Source: Allomyces arbusculus (taxonomy: Eukaryota; Blastocladiomycota; Blastocladiomycetes; Blastocladiales; Blastocladiaceae). From it: a DNA stretch of 64,000 bases. The translations under genes and the position numbers were made by a program. Under the pieces are notes generated by a model. It made no database searches. It was not told the origin of the DNA and saw only the letters and a list, made by a program, of their open reading frames with translations. The DNA lies in the NCBI GenBank assembly GCA_027604705.1, contig JADHYV010000002.1, positions 916,401-980,400 of the forward strand, written 5' to 3'. Positions 43,919-56,027 of the stretch are shown here, one piece after another (within the stretch, counting starts at the first letter, position 1; each line of letters begins with the position of its first letter).

Positions 43919-46900
43919 ATGGCCGAAATGCACCACCCGCGCCCAGAGCGCGCCGCCGCCGCCCCGAGCACCGATCCCACGCGCGCCTTTGCCGCGAGCC
44001 CACGAGGGCGCCGACCATCGTTACCAGCACGCCCGTACGCCGCCATGGGCTTCGTTCAGCCTGTCACAAGGCCGCTCGGTGCTACCGACGGGCCCACACA
44101 GAGCTCCACCGATTCCGTCGAGGGCCCGTTCCTCAGTACGACCGACCTGCCTGGATCGTTGTCGGGCAGCACGAGCGGGCTCGGGATCCCAAAGACTACA
44201 GTCACCGCCGTACCGCGACGCCGGTCGCCACTGTCGGCCACGCCGCTGTCCATGGTTGACGGTTCGTGCTTTTGGCGTACTCTCCAGCCAACCCACCCAG
44301 AGGCTGATCTCCTCCGCGCCTTTCGCCATAGGCCCGTCGATTCTGGGCAGGCCTCGGTCACCAAGCCCCCTCAGGGCGTCGTCATCGGCCCTGTCCAGCA
44401 GAGTCACGGGATCCGTTGATTTTGGCTCGCGATTTGCTGCCAGCCCGTCTGGCTCGGCCTCGCACATGGCCGCAAGTCCATCGGGTTCGGTCTCGCACGG
44501 ACTGAACGGTGGGATGGGGACCGGATCCTCGGACTTCGTGGCTCGCAATGTGCAGATGCCCGTGAGCCGACGTAACTCGACCGCATCACTCGACGATGCA
44601 GCCCGCACACAGCGCCCGCGCGCCGCGTCGTCGCCGCTCGCGCTGCTCGCCTTCTCGGCCGCAATCGCGTCATCGATGGCCCCACGACCAGCCGACCCGC
44701 GCCCGACGGACCCACAATCGGACGCGGCGCTCAAGAGCACACCGGATATTCCGTTCCCGGGCGACGTGCTTGCGCCTCGTGGACCGCCAGTCCCCGTCGG
44801 GCCTCAGGAGCTCGACACACTGCCGGAGGTGGAGGAGCATGACCCCAACCCGATCGCCACGGCCCAGGTGTCGGCGTCAGCCGTCGGCCTGGTCTCGGCA
44901 TCGAAGGGGCCTTCATCGCCGCCATCGTCTCCACCACCACACAAGCCTGAAACCGATCCGGACGAGGCGAGCTGTGATGGCATGATCCCAGCCGACCCGT
45001 TTGCTCGCTCGTCGTGCTCCGAAGACAGCTTGGGCCCATTGATCAAACCGGCATGGGTGATCCGCATCGAGGCCTGGCTGTACCCGCGGCTCGCGCCGGT
45101 CAAGGCCTACCTCGACTACGTTGCGCAGACGCCCGAGGCACGTTTCTGGCTCGCGTGGGACGTGCTCGGGCGTGTCGTGCACGTGATCATGTTCTGTCTG
45201 ATCCCAGTCGTGGCCTCGTTCCCTTGTGACTTTGCGCTCGAGTTTATGCACTCATTCATTGCACTCGACGTCATGGTCATTGTCATGGTCCTCTTTGACC
45301 TGGTGCGCCCGCGCACCAACGAGTACGGCCAAGTCGAGACCCGGTGGCGCGAAAAGCGCCGCATGTTCTTTCGACGGCCGACCAACTGGATCAAGGTGTT
45401 CAATGCGATCCCGTTTGATTGGTACATTATCTCGACGCTCGACAAGCTTGGCAATGCCACGTGCAGTCACCCGCACTACGTCTACTCGAACAAGACGGTG
45501 TTGGTCGATGCGCCGTTAGTGCACGTGCCTGACGGAGTTGAGTTTCTTGGCAAGAGATTCATGTACAATGCGCAGTACGTGCTATATCCCCGCTCGCGCA
45601 TCCATCCGCGTTTGATGACTGGCTGACGCGGAGGCCCCCCCCCCCACCCCCCTAGCGAGATCCCGACCGAAATCACGTATTACGCCGCTGCGCGACTGTT
45701 CCGCATGCTACCCGTAGTTCAAACACTCTTCTGGTTCACGGAACTCAAGATCCCTTTGGTCTCCAAGCCAGTTGGACGGCTCATCAAGACGCTCGTCTAC
45801 TCGTTCCTGCTGACGCAGCTCAATGCGTGCTTTTTTTGGACGCTCGACACGTACATTGACGACGAGGGCCGCTACATCCAAAAGATGCTTAAGGACTCGA
45901 GCGGCATCCCAACTAATTTCACGTACCGGTTTGCGCGCAATTTGTACGTTTCTTTCTGCGCCGTCTTCTCAGCCATTTTGCGTCGCGATGGTCGCTTACG
46001 GTGCTCTCTCTCTCTCTCTTGCTTGTATTGTTTAGCGCAGCGGCGCAAAAGGCCAACTTCTTTTTGCCGCGCGACGGCGAGGTCACAGCCGAGGTCATTT
46101 TTCAGATTGCCGAGATGCTCGTGTCGTGTCTGTGCTACGGGTCGCTGTTTGGGAATATGGCCGCTATCGCGTACGCGTTTCTCATTTGCTCACCGCGATT
46201 TATCTCCCCTGTCATGCGTGCGTGGAAGTTCTGACGTTCGCTGAACCACCTCGGCTAGGAAATCGTTTGATACGGGCGCAGTCCAAGAAAAAGCGGGTGC
46301 GTTGGCGGCAAATCCGCCATTTTTTCTCCGAAATTCGCTCCACCTCCCATTGACGAGCTGATCCTCGCCCCCCTATCTAGTCAAGCTGCGGCTCTACCGC
46401 AAGGACTACCTGCGCAACTTCATGATCGCGCGCAAGTTCTCGCCGGAGCTCCAGGCCAAGGTGCTCAATCACGAGGCCTTTTCGTGGGCGCACAAGCAGG
46501 GTTACGAGGTAGACGAGCTCTTTGACGACTTGCCCGGCCCACTGCGGCTCGAAGTCTACAGCCACCTCTACTTTGACCTGATTTCACGCGTGAGTCTGTT
46601 CAAGAATGTCGACGATCGGTTCAAGGTGGCTGTAGCTGAGCGCATCATCACGATCACCGTACCCAACGGGTTCTACGTACGACATTTGGGCGCGATGCAG
46701 CGGGTGTGTGTGCGCGCTTCCAGCTCATTCTTGTCCGCTCCGATGAATAGGCGTGCAAGGCCGGCGACGTGGGCGAGGAACTGTTCCTGATCCAGAGCGG
46801 GTCCGTGGCCGTGATGCCCGCGGACGAGAGCAAAGTGTTTGCAACGCTCACGGCCGGCGTGTGCTTTGGCGAGATTGCGCTGCTCGAGAGTGCGTTGCCT

Positions 46901-48311
46901 CGGCACATCTTCTCCACCTGGCCTCGCGTGGTGACCAGGAGCGACACCTCAACTCACCACGCATCACCGTTCACCAGATACGACACGCACGGCCACCTGC
47001 AAAGCCGTCGCTGACACTACGCTCTGCGTACTGCGCAAAAAGGACTTTGACGACATCTTTTTGCAGAACCCGTCGATGGCCGAAGCGCTGCGCACGATCG
47101 TCGCGACACACAAGGCCAACGACGAAAAACGCAAGGCCGAGCAAGCCGCTGCTGCGGCTGCTGCCGCCGCGCAAGCAGCAGCGCAGGCCACCGCACAGGC
47201 CGCTGCCGCGCATGCCAACACGTCGATGCGGTCTTTTGGCGGCGGTGTTAGCGCCCGGATTCGCGGATCCCGGCGCCTCGTCCACGCCTACGGGTCTGGG
47301 ACAGGCAGTAACGATGGGCACTCGCGCGTGTCCACGTTTCTGTCGCAGCTGAGTCTGCACTCGGCCGCGTCGCGTGATACGGCGCAGCGGCGGCCCGCAG
47401 CGACGACGACGGCCGCCGCGACCGTGCGCGCCATGGCGGATCGGTTCAAGTCGCCCGCGTCAACGATGCGCCGCAATTCGTCGATGCCGTCGAGTAACGG
47501 GTCGGAGCGGGGAACGGCCGCGCGCACCGGCGCCGGCGCAGGACGCGTGCCCACGACGATGCCGCGCGGGTCCAAGTCGTTCACCGAGTCGCAGACGATG
47601 ATTCCGACGGCGCTCTTGGCCATGACCAATTCGGATGTCGCCAAGGATCCGGCGGGGTTGCCGGCGCGTGGCGTCGTGGCCACGGCACAGTTGCTTGACA
47701 CGGAGGGGACCGCGCTTGATTTGCGTCCAAGGGCCGTGCACAAGGTGGTGATGGGGGCGGTCCGCGCGTCGCAGTCGATGACTGCCGGGTCGCTGCCCAT
47801 GTTTGACCCGCTGCAGACGATGGAGACGCTGATTAGCGCCAGTGGGCCGCTCAAGCCGCTCGAGTCGGGGAGAGTGGGCGGTGCACTGCCCTTGCGCGAT
47901 GACGCAACGTTGCCGCTCAGTCCGGTTCCATCAGGGTTCGAGCTGCCGCTCGACGGGGTGCCGAATCTGGCCCCACCGGTGGCCACCGGCGCGCACGTGG
48001 CCAACGACGTGCACGACGCGACCAACGGCGTGACCACGACCAACGACGCATCGATGGCCGCCGGGCTTCGACCGAAACCCGTCGCCGGGAACGGAATCGC
48101 ACCAACGTCTGGCCACTCGTCCATGGAAGTGGGTGCGAGATTAGGCCACGTCAACGCGTCGGCCGATTTGGACGATAAGAACGCGAGCGCGAGCGACGTC
48201 GACGACGACGACAACACGAGCCTGCTCACGGTCCCCACGTCGGCACGCACGGCGCGTTCGTCGAGCTCGAGCGGGACGGGCGTCGACATGGGTCAGGTTG
48301 ACACGCCGTGA
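43919..48311 (+). CDS. Cyclic-nucleotide-gated-type cation channel with atypical pore
   Basis: Exons 43919-44261, 44332-45574, 45656-45943, 46036-46170, 46259-46296, 46381-46676, 46751-46889 and 46978-48311 give 1271 residues. After a long disordered N-terminus come S1 (WLAWDVLGRVVHVIMFCLIPVVA, about residue 385), S2 (IALDVMVIVMVLFDLV), S3 (NWIKVFNAIPFDWYI), a weakly charged S4 (RLFRMLPVVQTLFWF), S5 (LLTQLNACFFWTLD), S6 ending FGNMAAI, a C-linker (KLRLYRKDYLRNFMIARKFS...LPGPLRLEV) and a cyclic-nucleotide domain (GDVGEELFLIQSG, CFGEIALLENTTRTA). The phosphate-cassette Glu, Arg and Thr are present. The pore loop reads QKANFFLPRDGEVT, without GYG or the CNG filter. The C-terminus is Ala/Ser/Thr-rich. 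In Blastocladiella a CNG channel works downstream of a rhodopsin-guanylyl cyclase in zoospore phototaxis; a comparable role is inferred. Confidence 0.9.
45634..45652 (+). repeat. Interrupted poly-C tract in CNG-channel intron 2
   Basis: A near-homopolymeric C run, broken by a single A, lies directly before the CTAG acceptor at 45655 and forms its whole pyrimidine tract. Confidence 0.85.
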
Positions 48312-50655
48312 CGCCTGCCGGCGCATGCCGTGCCAACGGTGAGCGGTGAGCTGATCGCACATGGGGAGGGACACGATGGGTGCGAATGATCACCGCCGTA
48401 ATCTGGGCCCTGTGGGCACATTGCACGCGTTCGCGCATCCCGTCGCGTTCGCGTCGCGTTTGAACTGCTCCGGTGGCGGGATCCGGGGCGTGGTTTGGGA
48501 CTGTTGCAGGAGCAAGACGGATGTGATGAGACTGGTGCGCCCTTCGAAATGTATTGCACGACGTCTGTAGTTTGCCCGGGAACGCGTTCATTGGTCGGGT
48601 GCCATGCGCGGACACGCAAATTGCGGTTGGATCATAAGCGATCACGTCGCCGTCCGTGTCGTGGGTCAGGAAACTGCGGTGGAGAACAAGGCCAGTCGGA
48701 AGTGGTGGCACAGTTGACGGGCGCTTTGCCGCACACCAAGGGCCCCTTGTCCGGGAGAGAGGTTTTTCCTTGTTGGAAGATGGCGACTGGCGGAAGCGGG
48801 GTACATAAACATAACGATGCACACTGCACGCCAGTGCCACGAGCAGGTCCACGCGCGTTTGCCACAAGTCGGTGTGGGGACGTTGCACAGCTGCGAATGA
48901 CATGCACCTTGCTGCCCTCGGCGTGCTCACGCGTTGCGCAGTGCGCACTGGTAGTTCGATGGCGGTCGCGCACAACACGTTGCTGTTGCCAACGACCATG
49001 CCATGCATAGTGGCTGTCGAAGTGACGGGATCGCGGCAGCGCAGTCCTTCTTCCGATCCTGCCAACTCTCGACTCATCTCGGCGCGATGGTCCGCGATGG
49101 CGGGACACTACTGCGCCATGTGAGGGGAGAGCGCGTTGAAATGGCGTAACGTGTGGCCATCCTTCATTGAGCGTGCACCCCAGCACGGGCCGTGCACCAC
49201 CACACGGGTGTGTCCGCGAGACTCTGTTGAAGCCTCGCTTGGTCAACGTACACTGGCCGGGAGTTGCTGATGGTAGGGGGGGGGGGGGGGCACCTCAACA
49301 CAGCCTGCTCGTCAAGGATCAGGGTGGTGACGATGGCATGGCGCGTCCACGACCCGACCCGCCCGTCGCCGTGGCAAATGCCTCCATCTAAAACTGCTCT
49401 TTTATAAGCCGGGGAAATGCTTTGCGCACCCGGCCCGAGGGCACGGTTGCAAGCACCGCCGTGCGCACTTGGCGACAACCGATGGCGAAGAGCCGTCCTT
49501 GGCCACGAGCGCGGTCCACCAACGCGCCGCGTGATCCAGCGTGTCGGGGGTAAAGTTGCGCTCCAGTGCATTTGTACGACATTGGCGCCGGCGAGAACGG
49601 GCGAGAAGGTATCGCCGATCATGCGAGGGTGTGCCGCCTGCCCTGGATTGCAAGCCCAGGTTGCCGTTTGAGACGACCTCACAATGCCAGCAACACGCGC
49701 ACGTCCGCATGAAGCGGGACCAGCACGGCCTGGTCATTCGTGCACACTCGCGCACGCGTCCGGTCCCATGCGCGCATGAGGGGGGCACCGCGCGGTACGC
49801 GTCGCGCAACGCGCCTTTGGCATGCTCGCGCTGGAGCGTGCCTGCCAGAAGCCTGGTCGATGCGTGCGCGCCAGTATCGCGTCCGATATGATAGGACGTG
49901 CCACCATCGTCGGAGAGCGCGAGACGGCCGGACCACGACTCGTCGCGCGCGCACATTTGGTGGAGGAGGGCGCGGCGGTGGTGAGGATGAGGATCAGCGT
50001 GAGTACGGTTGGTGAAGACGAGGATGGGGGGTGGCGTGTGGCGTGTGTCGATGTCCCTGGACCGGGGGCGACCACCGCGAGGACGGCGGGCGCAGAGCAC
50101 ACCCCGCCTTGCGACCGCTGCCGTGCCGAATGTGGCTGTTTGCCTTGCCATCTAAACAACACGCCGCCGGGCAGGCAATGTGGCCCACCGCTGCCTGCCT
50201 GGATTTACGCGTGCGCACGGCCGCCCACCGTGCCCGCGGCCGCCGCCGCTGTTGCCAACGCCGCCAATGCCGCCGCCGCCGCTTATAAAAGCGTGCGCGC
50301 CTTCCCGGCCGCCGCCTCCCCGCGCGCATCCATCGCAACGTGTCAGTCTCCGCTGACGGCTGGCAGCAGCAGCAGCGGCCCCCAGAGCCACCCGTCTTCA
50401 CAAATCAAGTCTTGACACCTTGACACGACGCGACCCCCGTGCGCACGCCCCTTTCCGCCCACCACAAGCGCACACTGCCTGCTCTTCGCCTCGCCTCCAT
50501 TTTGCCGCGCTCGCCCTCTCTCGCTCCCGCTCCATTGCCGGGTCCAAGTCTCGCTCTCTCGCGCCGATCCCCCGCATTCGCGCGCTGATCCTCGTCCACT
50601 GCCTGGCCTGCGCACGCGTGCGCGCCATTGACTCACCGCGCTCTGCACACACGCC
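48312..50655. other. Mostly non-coding 2.3 kb with poly-G run
   Basis: It holds the 3' flank of the channel gene and the promoter of the gene at 50656. A run of 15 G lies at 49276-49290. Apart from the eroded minus-strand frames at 49.4-50.1 kb listed separately, nothing coherent was found. The region 50180-50290 has dense CCGCCG repeats. Confidence 0.4.
49402..50110 (-). pseudogene. Possible eroded or multi-exon gene, unknown
   Basis: On the minus strand, pieces with protein-like composition appear in order but in changing frames: SPTVLTLILILTTAA (signal-like), ARDESWSGRLALSDDGGTSY continuing to ALRDAYRAVPP, TNDQAVLVPLHADVRVLLAL followed by a stop, GDTFSPVLAGANVVQMHWSA and FTPDTLDHAARWWTALVAKD. 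I could not connect them with canonical splice sites without stops. It may be a decayed secreted-protein gene or an artefact of GC-rich open frames. No family was recognised. Confidence 0.2.
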
Positions 50656-53122
50656 ATGGCACCGCTCCGCCGCTCGCTTCAGCTCCCGCACCCGGTCGTG
50701 AGCTGCGGCGACCCGCGCACGGCTGCGACGCTGCCGAATCCGCTTGCGCCGCACGGTGCCGCCGTCGGTGCGGCCACGGCCGGTCCGCTCACGGTGACGA
50801 TCGTCCGAACGCGCACATTGGCGGCTGTGCCAGCGCTGCGAGCCGGGCCTCAGTCAATAAAAGCCGTTCGCGCCAGTACCGCTAATGGCGGCGGCAGCGA
50901 TCGATCGCAGCAGACTACGCGCCGTCAAGCCGTCGAGCACCATTTTCTCGTGCCGAGTCTCTGTACGTGTTGCGATGCGGATCAAATGACATGAGTGAGA
51001 GAGACACCTTGCGTTTGCTGACCATGATGGCGGCTTGGCGCTCTCCATCGCCTTCACAGATCACGGCGAGCCGCTGTCCCTTGTTGCAAGTTGCCATGCA
51101 CCGGCGCAGTCTGCCACCATGGCCGTTATCGTGACTGCGCCCGTTCCCGTGCAGTCGGCCGGCGCCGTCGACCGCGACGACGATGTGCCCATGACGCTCG
51201 CGCGGGGCCAGCCAGTGCCGCTGCGTGCCGTGCGTCGGCGCGGCGAGACGGTGGCCGCGCACGGACCGGCGTCACCGCTGCTTGGCGCGAGCGTCGACGT
51301 GGTGGAGGTGGGCGACGGCAACGGTGCAGTGGAGGTGGGGGAGGGCGATGCTGACAGGTCGGCCGCGTCGGCCATGTCAGGCGACGGTGCCAGTGGCCAT
51401 CGTGGCGAGGCGACCGCACGCGCGCCTGCCACGCACGCGCTTTCCTTCCCGGCCGCCGATGCGGCGGGCACGGCGGCGCGTCACGTGTGCGGTCCCCCGA
51501 TGGCGCGCACCGCGGCGGCGCCGGAAGCGTCGCACGCCTTGATCAAGGTCGATCTGGTGCAGACCGCGGGCCGTGGCATCGCGCCCGCGACCGTCGCGTC
51601 GGTCTTCCTGCACTTTCGTCCGCTGCTCTTCCTCGCCGAAAAGCTGCACGCGCAGGCCGTGCCCGCCGCCGCCGCGCTCGGCACCGCCGTCGCCGACCGC
51701 GACCCGGACGCGGCGCTCGCCATCCTCAAGTCGCACTTGCTCGCCGCCGCGCAGCTCGTCGCGTGGCCCGCCCTCGCCCGGCCCAACCTCGCGCTGCTCG
51801 CGTCCATTGACCCGGTCGCCGACGCGGACCTCGACTTGGCCGCCGCGATCGACGCCAAGATGACCGTGCCCAACGTCTACTGCATCTGTGGCCCAGGCCA
51901 AGCAACCATGCCCGCTGACCGTGGCAACCTGCACGCACTTGCCCAGAACGACAACCGAGCCCGGCGCGATCCGGCGGTCATTGACTGGCCCACGGGCCTG
52001 CCATCGCCGAGCCACGAATCCGTGGCGAACCCGCGCGGCACGCAGCCTGCCATCGGCCGCATCCCATCGGGAGGTCGTGCGGCACTGGGTTCAGGGGCCT
52101 TCGCCCGCATGCCGCTCGCTTCGCCTATGTTGCACCTGCCGCCGACGCCGCCGGTCGACTTGGTCGCCACGAGTCGACGTCGGGGCGCTGCCCCTCGTCC
52201 CGCGACCGCCACGAGCAACCTGCTGACTCACTCGCATGCGGGCGTTTCCGCGCCAATTGATACCCTCCAGCGTGTGGACGCGCTGTCCATGGCGCAGACC
52301 CTGAAGCGATACCACCGCACGGGCGCGCTCGAGTTTATGCTGCCGTCGCCGTTGCCGTCGCCGACCAGCTCGGTCTCGTCGTCGCCCGTGACCGCGACCA
52401 CCGCACGTGCCACCGCGCGGCGCAAACCCACGGCGGTGGTCCCGCTCCCCACGCGACGCGTTGACGAATCGGCTCCGATTCACATCACCGAATTGCCGTC
52501 CCCTGTCGACGCGGTGGATATGACCGCTGCCCCGCTGTTGTGCCCGTGCCCCGACTGCGCGCGGCCCGACGAGCGCGTGCGCAGGACTCGCCACAACTAC
52601 GGTGCTGATGACACGCTCACGCACGATGGCACTGCGACCAAGCGTGTTGCGCTGCCGTGCGCGTGCTCCGAGTGTGCGAACATATCGCCCCCGCCGGCCA
52701 AGCGACAGGCTGTCACCCACCCGGCCATGACCCGCGTGCCCGTCATGCACCGCGATGCGCCTCAGGTGGTCCTGCCGTCTGTCTCCGAGTGGTTCGGCAA
52801 GCGGCCTTTGTCGCCGCTCCTGCAACCGATGCCGCCGCCTGCCACGACCCAGCAGTCGACGCCGTGCTCGGTCCCCGAATGCACGGAGTACGGGATGCGC
52901 CGGTACACCTCGGCCATGCGTCCTGTTCGCCTCGATCGCTCCATGGGCGCGATGCGTCCAAACGCGGCAGCGAACTGCCCCAGCGACCACCACATCATGG
53001 CAGATCGCACCGCCATGATTGCACCCTTCCCGCCGCCCCGCTGGCACGCACCGCACCATCGAGAGACCGCGGCCGAATCGCTCGTGCCACTGCCAACGGC
53101 TGCACGTGCTCGCTACTGCTAG
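50656..53122 (+). CDS. Unknown protein with CxCxxC motifs
   Basis: Two exons, 50656-50962 and 51060-53122, joined through a GTACGT donor and TTCACAG acceptor, give 789 residues. The N-terminal quarter is Ala/Val/Asp-rich. A helical block follows (ALIKVDLVQTAGRGIAPATV; ALAILKSHLLAAAQLVAWP), coded at about 51535-51870. The rest is Ser/Pro-rich with two similar cysteine clusters, CPCPDCARPDERV and CACSECANISPP, 46 residues apart, then CSVPEC. The paired clusters could bind metal, but spacing does not match a named finger. LPSVSEWFGKRPLSPLLQP between them and the end may be a docking motif. There is no signal peptide or membrane span. I do not recognise a family. Confidence 0.65.
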
Positions 53123-54357
53123 TGGTCGATGCTCGACTTGCCAAGCGCGGCGCGAGACTTGCCGCCGTTTACCGATCACTACGCCGTTGTTCTTGCACGT
53201 CCTCCAGTTATCTGGTTCCCGTTTCTGTTCTGATTTGAAACAACCACGCAGCCAGAGCTACCCCGCGCACGTGACTTGATGCTCGCCCACGTCGTGCGCG
53301 GCCCGCTCGCGTTGTGCATAATAACCTTCGATCCGACTCGCGCCCTCGTTCTGTTGCGTCTCACCGGCAGCGGGCGTCTTGCAGTCGGCGTTCCAAGAGA
53401 GCTCTCCCGGCTCGACCCTGGACCACGACGCAGGCCATGGCCGTGATCGATTGGCATCATTCCCATCATCTGCATTCCGCATCAGATTTACCCACCCACC
53501 CCCTCCACCCCACCGACACCCAGCGCGATACCTTCCGCGCGCCTCGGCCGCTTGTAGCCGACGCGACTCGGCTCGGATAGGCACTTTTCTCCCTGTTTGC
53601 TCGTCCGTCGCTTTGTTGCATTGGTTTTGTTGATATTCGACACGATCAATTGAATTGGGCAGCGTCGTCTGTTCGCTTGTTCGGGCATCTGATGGGTTTC
53701 GCCTCATACGCCACATCCCAGAGCAGCCAGACCCTGCCCAAACTATCCTCTCAAGGCGATCAGATAAAAATCGCCATGGCCGACGACGATCCCAATCACC
53801 ACGACCCCGCCACAACCACGACGACCCCGCAACAACCACGACGACCACGGCCATGCCCACGACACGAAGGGCACATGGCGGGCAACCATGGCGCCGCCAG
53901 CACCAGCATCCGCGGGGCACACATGCACGGGCGGGGGCTCTGATGTTGGCAAGGCCAACCGACGCCCGCCTCTTGCACCAGTCTGCAACTCTGCGAGAAA
54001 AAAACATCCCTTCCCTTTGCTCCTCGGGTCTTGTCGCGATGATCACAGGGCGCTTCTTGTCGATGCGGGCGGCCATGTGTCGTTTCTCCCTCTTCATATT
54101 TATACTCCTTTGCTCTCGCCCGACCTGGTCATTTCCAACCCTGGAACTCGCGCCCGTCCTTGCTCGCTCGCTCACTCTCGGTTGCTGTCGCTCGCCGCCG
54201 CTGCTGACGACGACGGTGCGCCGAACCCGCCCTCGCCATCTCGAGCCCATCAATCTACGCATCGCGACCCCGTACCGACCGACTTGCCGGACCCGCAACC
54301 CGACATTTTGGGACCTGGGCTTGAATTCGATTCGACGACGACGCCTGCGCCATCATC
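53123..54357. other. FTR1 upstream region
   Basis: The region upstream of the iron permease is 1.2 kb long. It contains a short minisatellite of ACCACGACGACC-like units (about 53795-53850) and the GATA-type site listed separately. The open frames on both strands here have no coherent composition. Confidence 0.45.
53758..53767 (+). promoter_or_regulatory. Iron-type GATA-factor site upstream of FTR1
   Basis: GATCAGATAA fits the ATCWGATAA element bound by fungal iron repressors such as Fep1, SreA and Urbs1. It lies about 590 bases before the FTR1 start codon. Regulation by iron is inferred from the motif and the gene it precedes. Confidence 0.5.
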
Positions 54358-55462
54358 ATGGTCAACACCATCTTTTCCGTGCCGGCGTTTGTCGTCTTCT
54401 TGCGCGAGACGCTCGAGGCGGCGATCATTCTGGCCGTGCTCTTGACGTTCATCAACAAGCTGCTCGTCGACCATGAGGCCATGCGCAAGCGCGTCGTGCG
54501 GCAAGTATGGATTGGCACGGCGGCTGGCCTGCTGTTGACGGTGCTGCTCGGCGTGATTTTCATTGTCGTGTTCACGACCTGTACGTTGCTGATGCTCTCG
54601 CCTTTTGTTGATGGATTTGGCGAGCCCATCTGCTCATTTCGCTCGTTTCTCTCTCCATCTAGTGGCGGTCGACCTGTGGGAGAACGTCGAGGCAGTCTGG
54701 GAAGCCGTCTTCCAGCTGATTGCAGTGGTCCTGATCACGGTCATGGCGTTCACGATGGTGCAAGTCGAGCACTGGCAGGCCAAGTGGGAGCGCAAGCTGC
54801 GGCAAGCCACGTCCGACGCGCTCGAGTCGGTGGAACGCAAGAAATGGGCCATGATGCTGCTGCCGTTCACGGTGATTTTGCGCGAAGGGCTCGAGGCCAT
54901 TGTCCTGCTCGGCGGGACCGCCGCCTCGGCCTCGGCGACGGCCGTGATTCTGCCCGCGATCACGGGGATTGCCGGCGGGTGCCTGCTCGGATACCTGCTG
55001 TTCAAGGGCGGCAACCAGCTCGTGTTGCGCCGGTTCATGCTCTTCAGTACCGTCTTCCTGCTGTTCGTCGCGGCGGGCCTGTGCGGGAACGCGGCGCACG
55101 AAATTGAGGAATTGGTCGAGGACGGCGAAGAGGCCGAGGGCGCGACCGAGGATTACTCGGACGAGGGCTACGTCTGGAACATTACCGACCCGGTGTTCGA
55201 CGAGGAAGAGGGCGGCTTCTTCTCGGTCATGAACTCGCTGTTTGGCTGGCGCCACAAGGCCACGGTCGCGACGACCGTCGCCTACTTTGGCTACTGGGTC
55301 TTGGCGCTCGCGGGGTTGTGGTGGTGGCGCAAGCGCCAGAACCGCAAGATGATGGCCGACGCGATGCTCGAGGACGGCCAGGATTCATCGGACGCGACGA
55401 TGAAGGGCGGCGACAAGACGCCCGAGCCGAGCGACGACGCTGACAAGGAGCGGCTTGTCTAA
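54358..55462 (+). CDS. FTR1: High-affinity iron permease Ftr1
   Basis: Ftr1 carries Fe3+ across the plasma membrane after oxidation by a partner multicopper oxidase of the Fet3 type. Exons 54358-54580 and 54663-55462 give 340 residues. The two REXLE iron-binding motifs are present: FLRETLEAAIIL in the first span and ILREGLEAIVLLGG in the fourth. Other spans include AAGLLLTVLLGVIFIVVF, VFQLIAVVLITVMAFTMV, GIAGGCLLGYLLFKG and FGYWVLALAGLWWW, followed by a basic (RKRQNRK) and then acidic cytosolic tail. EIEELVEDGEEAEG is an acidic extracellular loop of the kind found in the family. No Fet3 gene is next to it here, unlike in many fungi. Confidence 0.95.
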
Positions 55463-56027
55463 TAGACCTGGCCGCGCGGTCTTCGCGGCGTGTCGACTAG
55501 TTTATTCTTATATTTTTGTTGCTTTGTTGGTGGTCGGTTTTGTTATTTGCTGTTCGATTTTTTGGGGAGTGGTGTCGGTTTGGCCAGGTTGTGATTGCGC
55601 GGGCCGGGGCGCCGCATCCAGAACCCCAAGACCAGCATGGCACTGTTGCGGAATACATGCTCAAAAGCCATTTATTTTCGGAGTTGGCCATCGATTTGAA
55701 CGTCCGGGTGGTGCAGTCGACTTTGACAAAAGCGGGAGCAAGCACGTGATCGCGACGATCTGCGGGGGTCGGTTGGTCGACAGCTCGGACAACGCGATTC
55801 GAGCCGCTCTTGTCGATTTGAGCGATATCAGCGAGAACCGGCTATCCTCTCCTGTATTTAACTGGGTGCAACCCCCTTGCCGCCGAGTCCTCTGCGAATC
55901 GAGCAAGTTGTGGATCAGCTGCAACGACGACTACCGCGACACGACGGCACACGACTGCCAGCACGAACCAACCAATTCCTCTGGCGATACCCCGAACTTC
56001 CCACGCTGCCAACCCGCGACCAGCACG
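55463..56027. other. Intergenic between FTR1 and the Sec14-like gene
   Basis: It holds the FTR1 3' flank, AT-richer near 55500-55570, and the promoter of the next plus-strand gene. No feature was recognised. Confidence 0.45.

Noticed and set aside
45985-46010. A VAYG-like stretch inside CNG intron 3 that resembles a K+ filter
   Set aside because: To include it as an exon would need two flanking introns of about 30 bases, shorter than any other here. It is noted as a caveat for the pore finding.
53258-54298. 346-codon minus-strand frame in the FTR1 upstream region
   Set aside because: Composition is Arg/Trp/Gly-rich without recognisable segments, and no partner exon was found.
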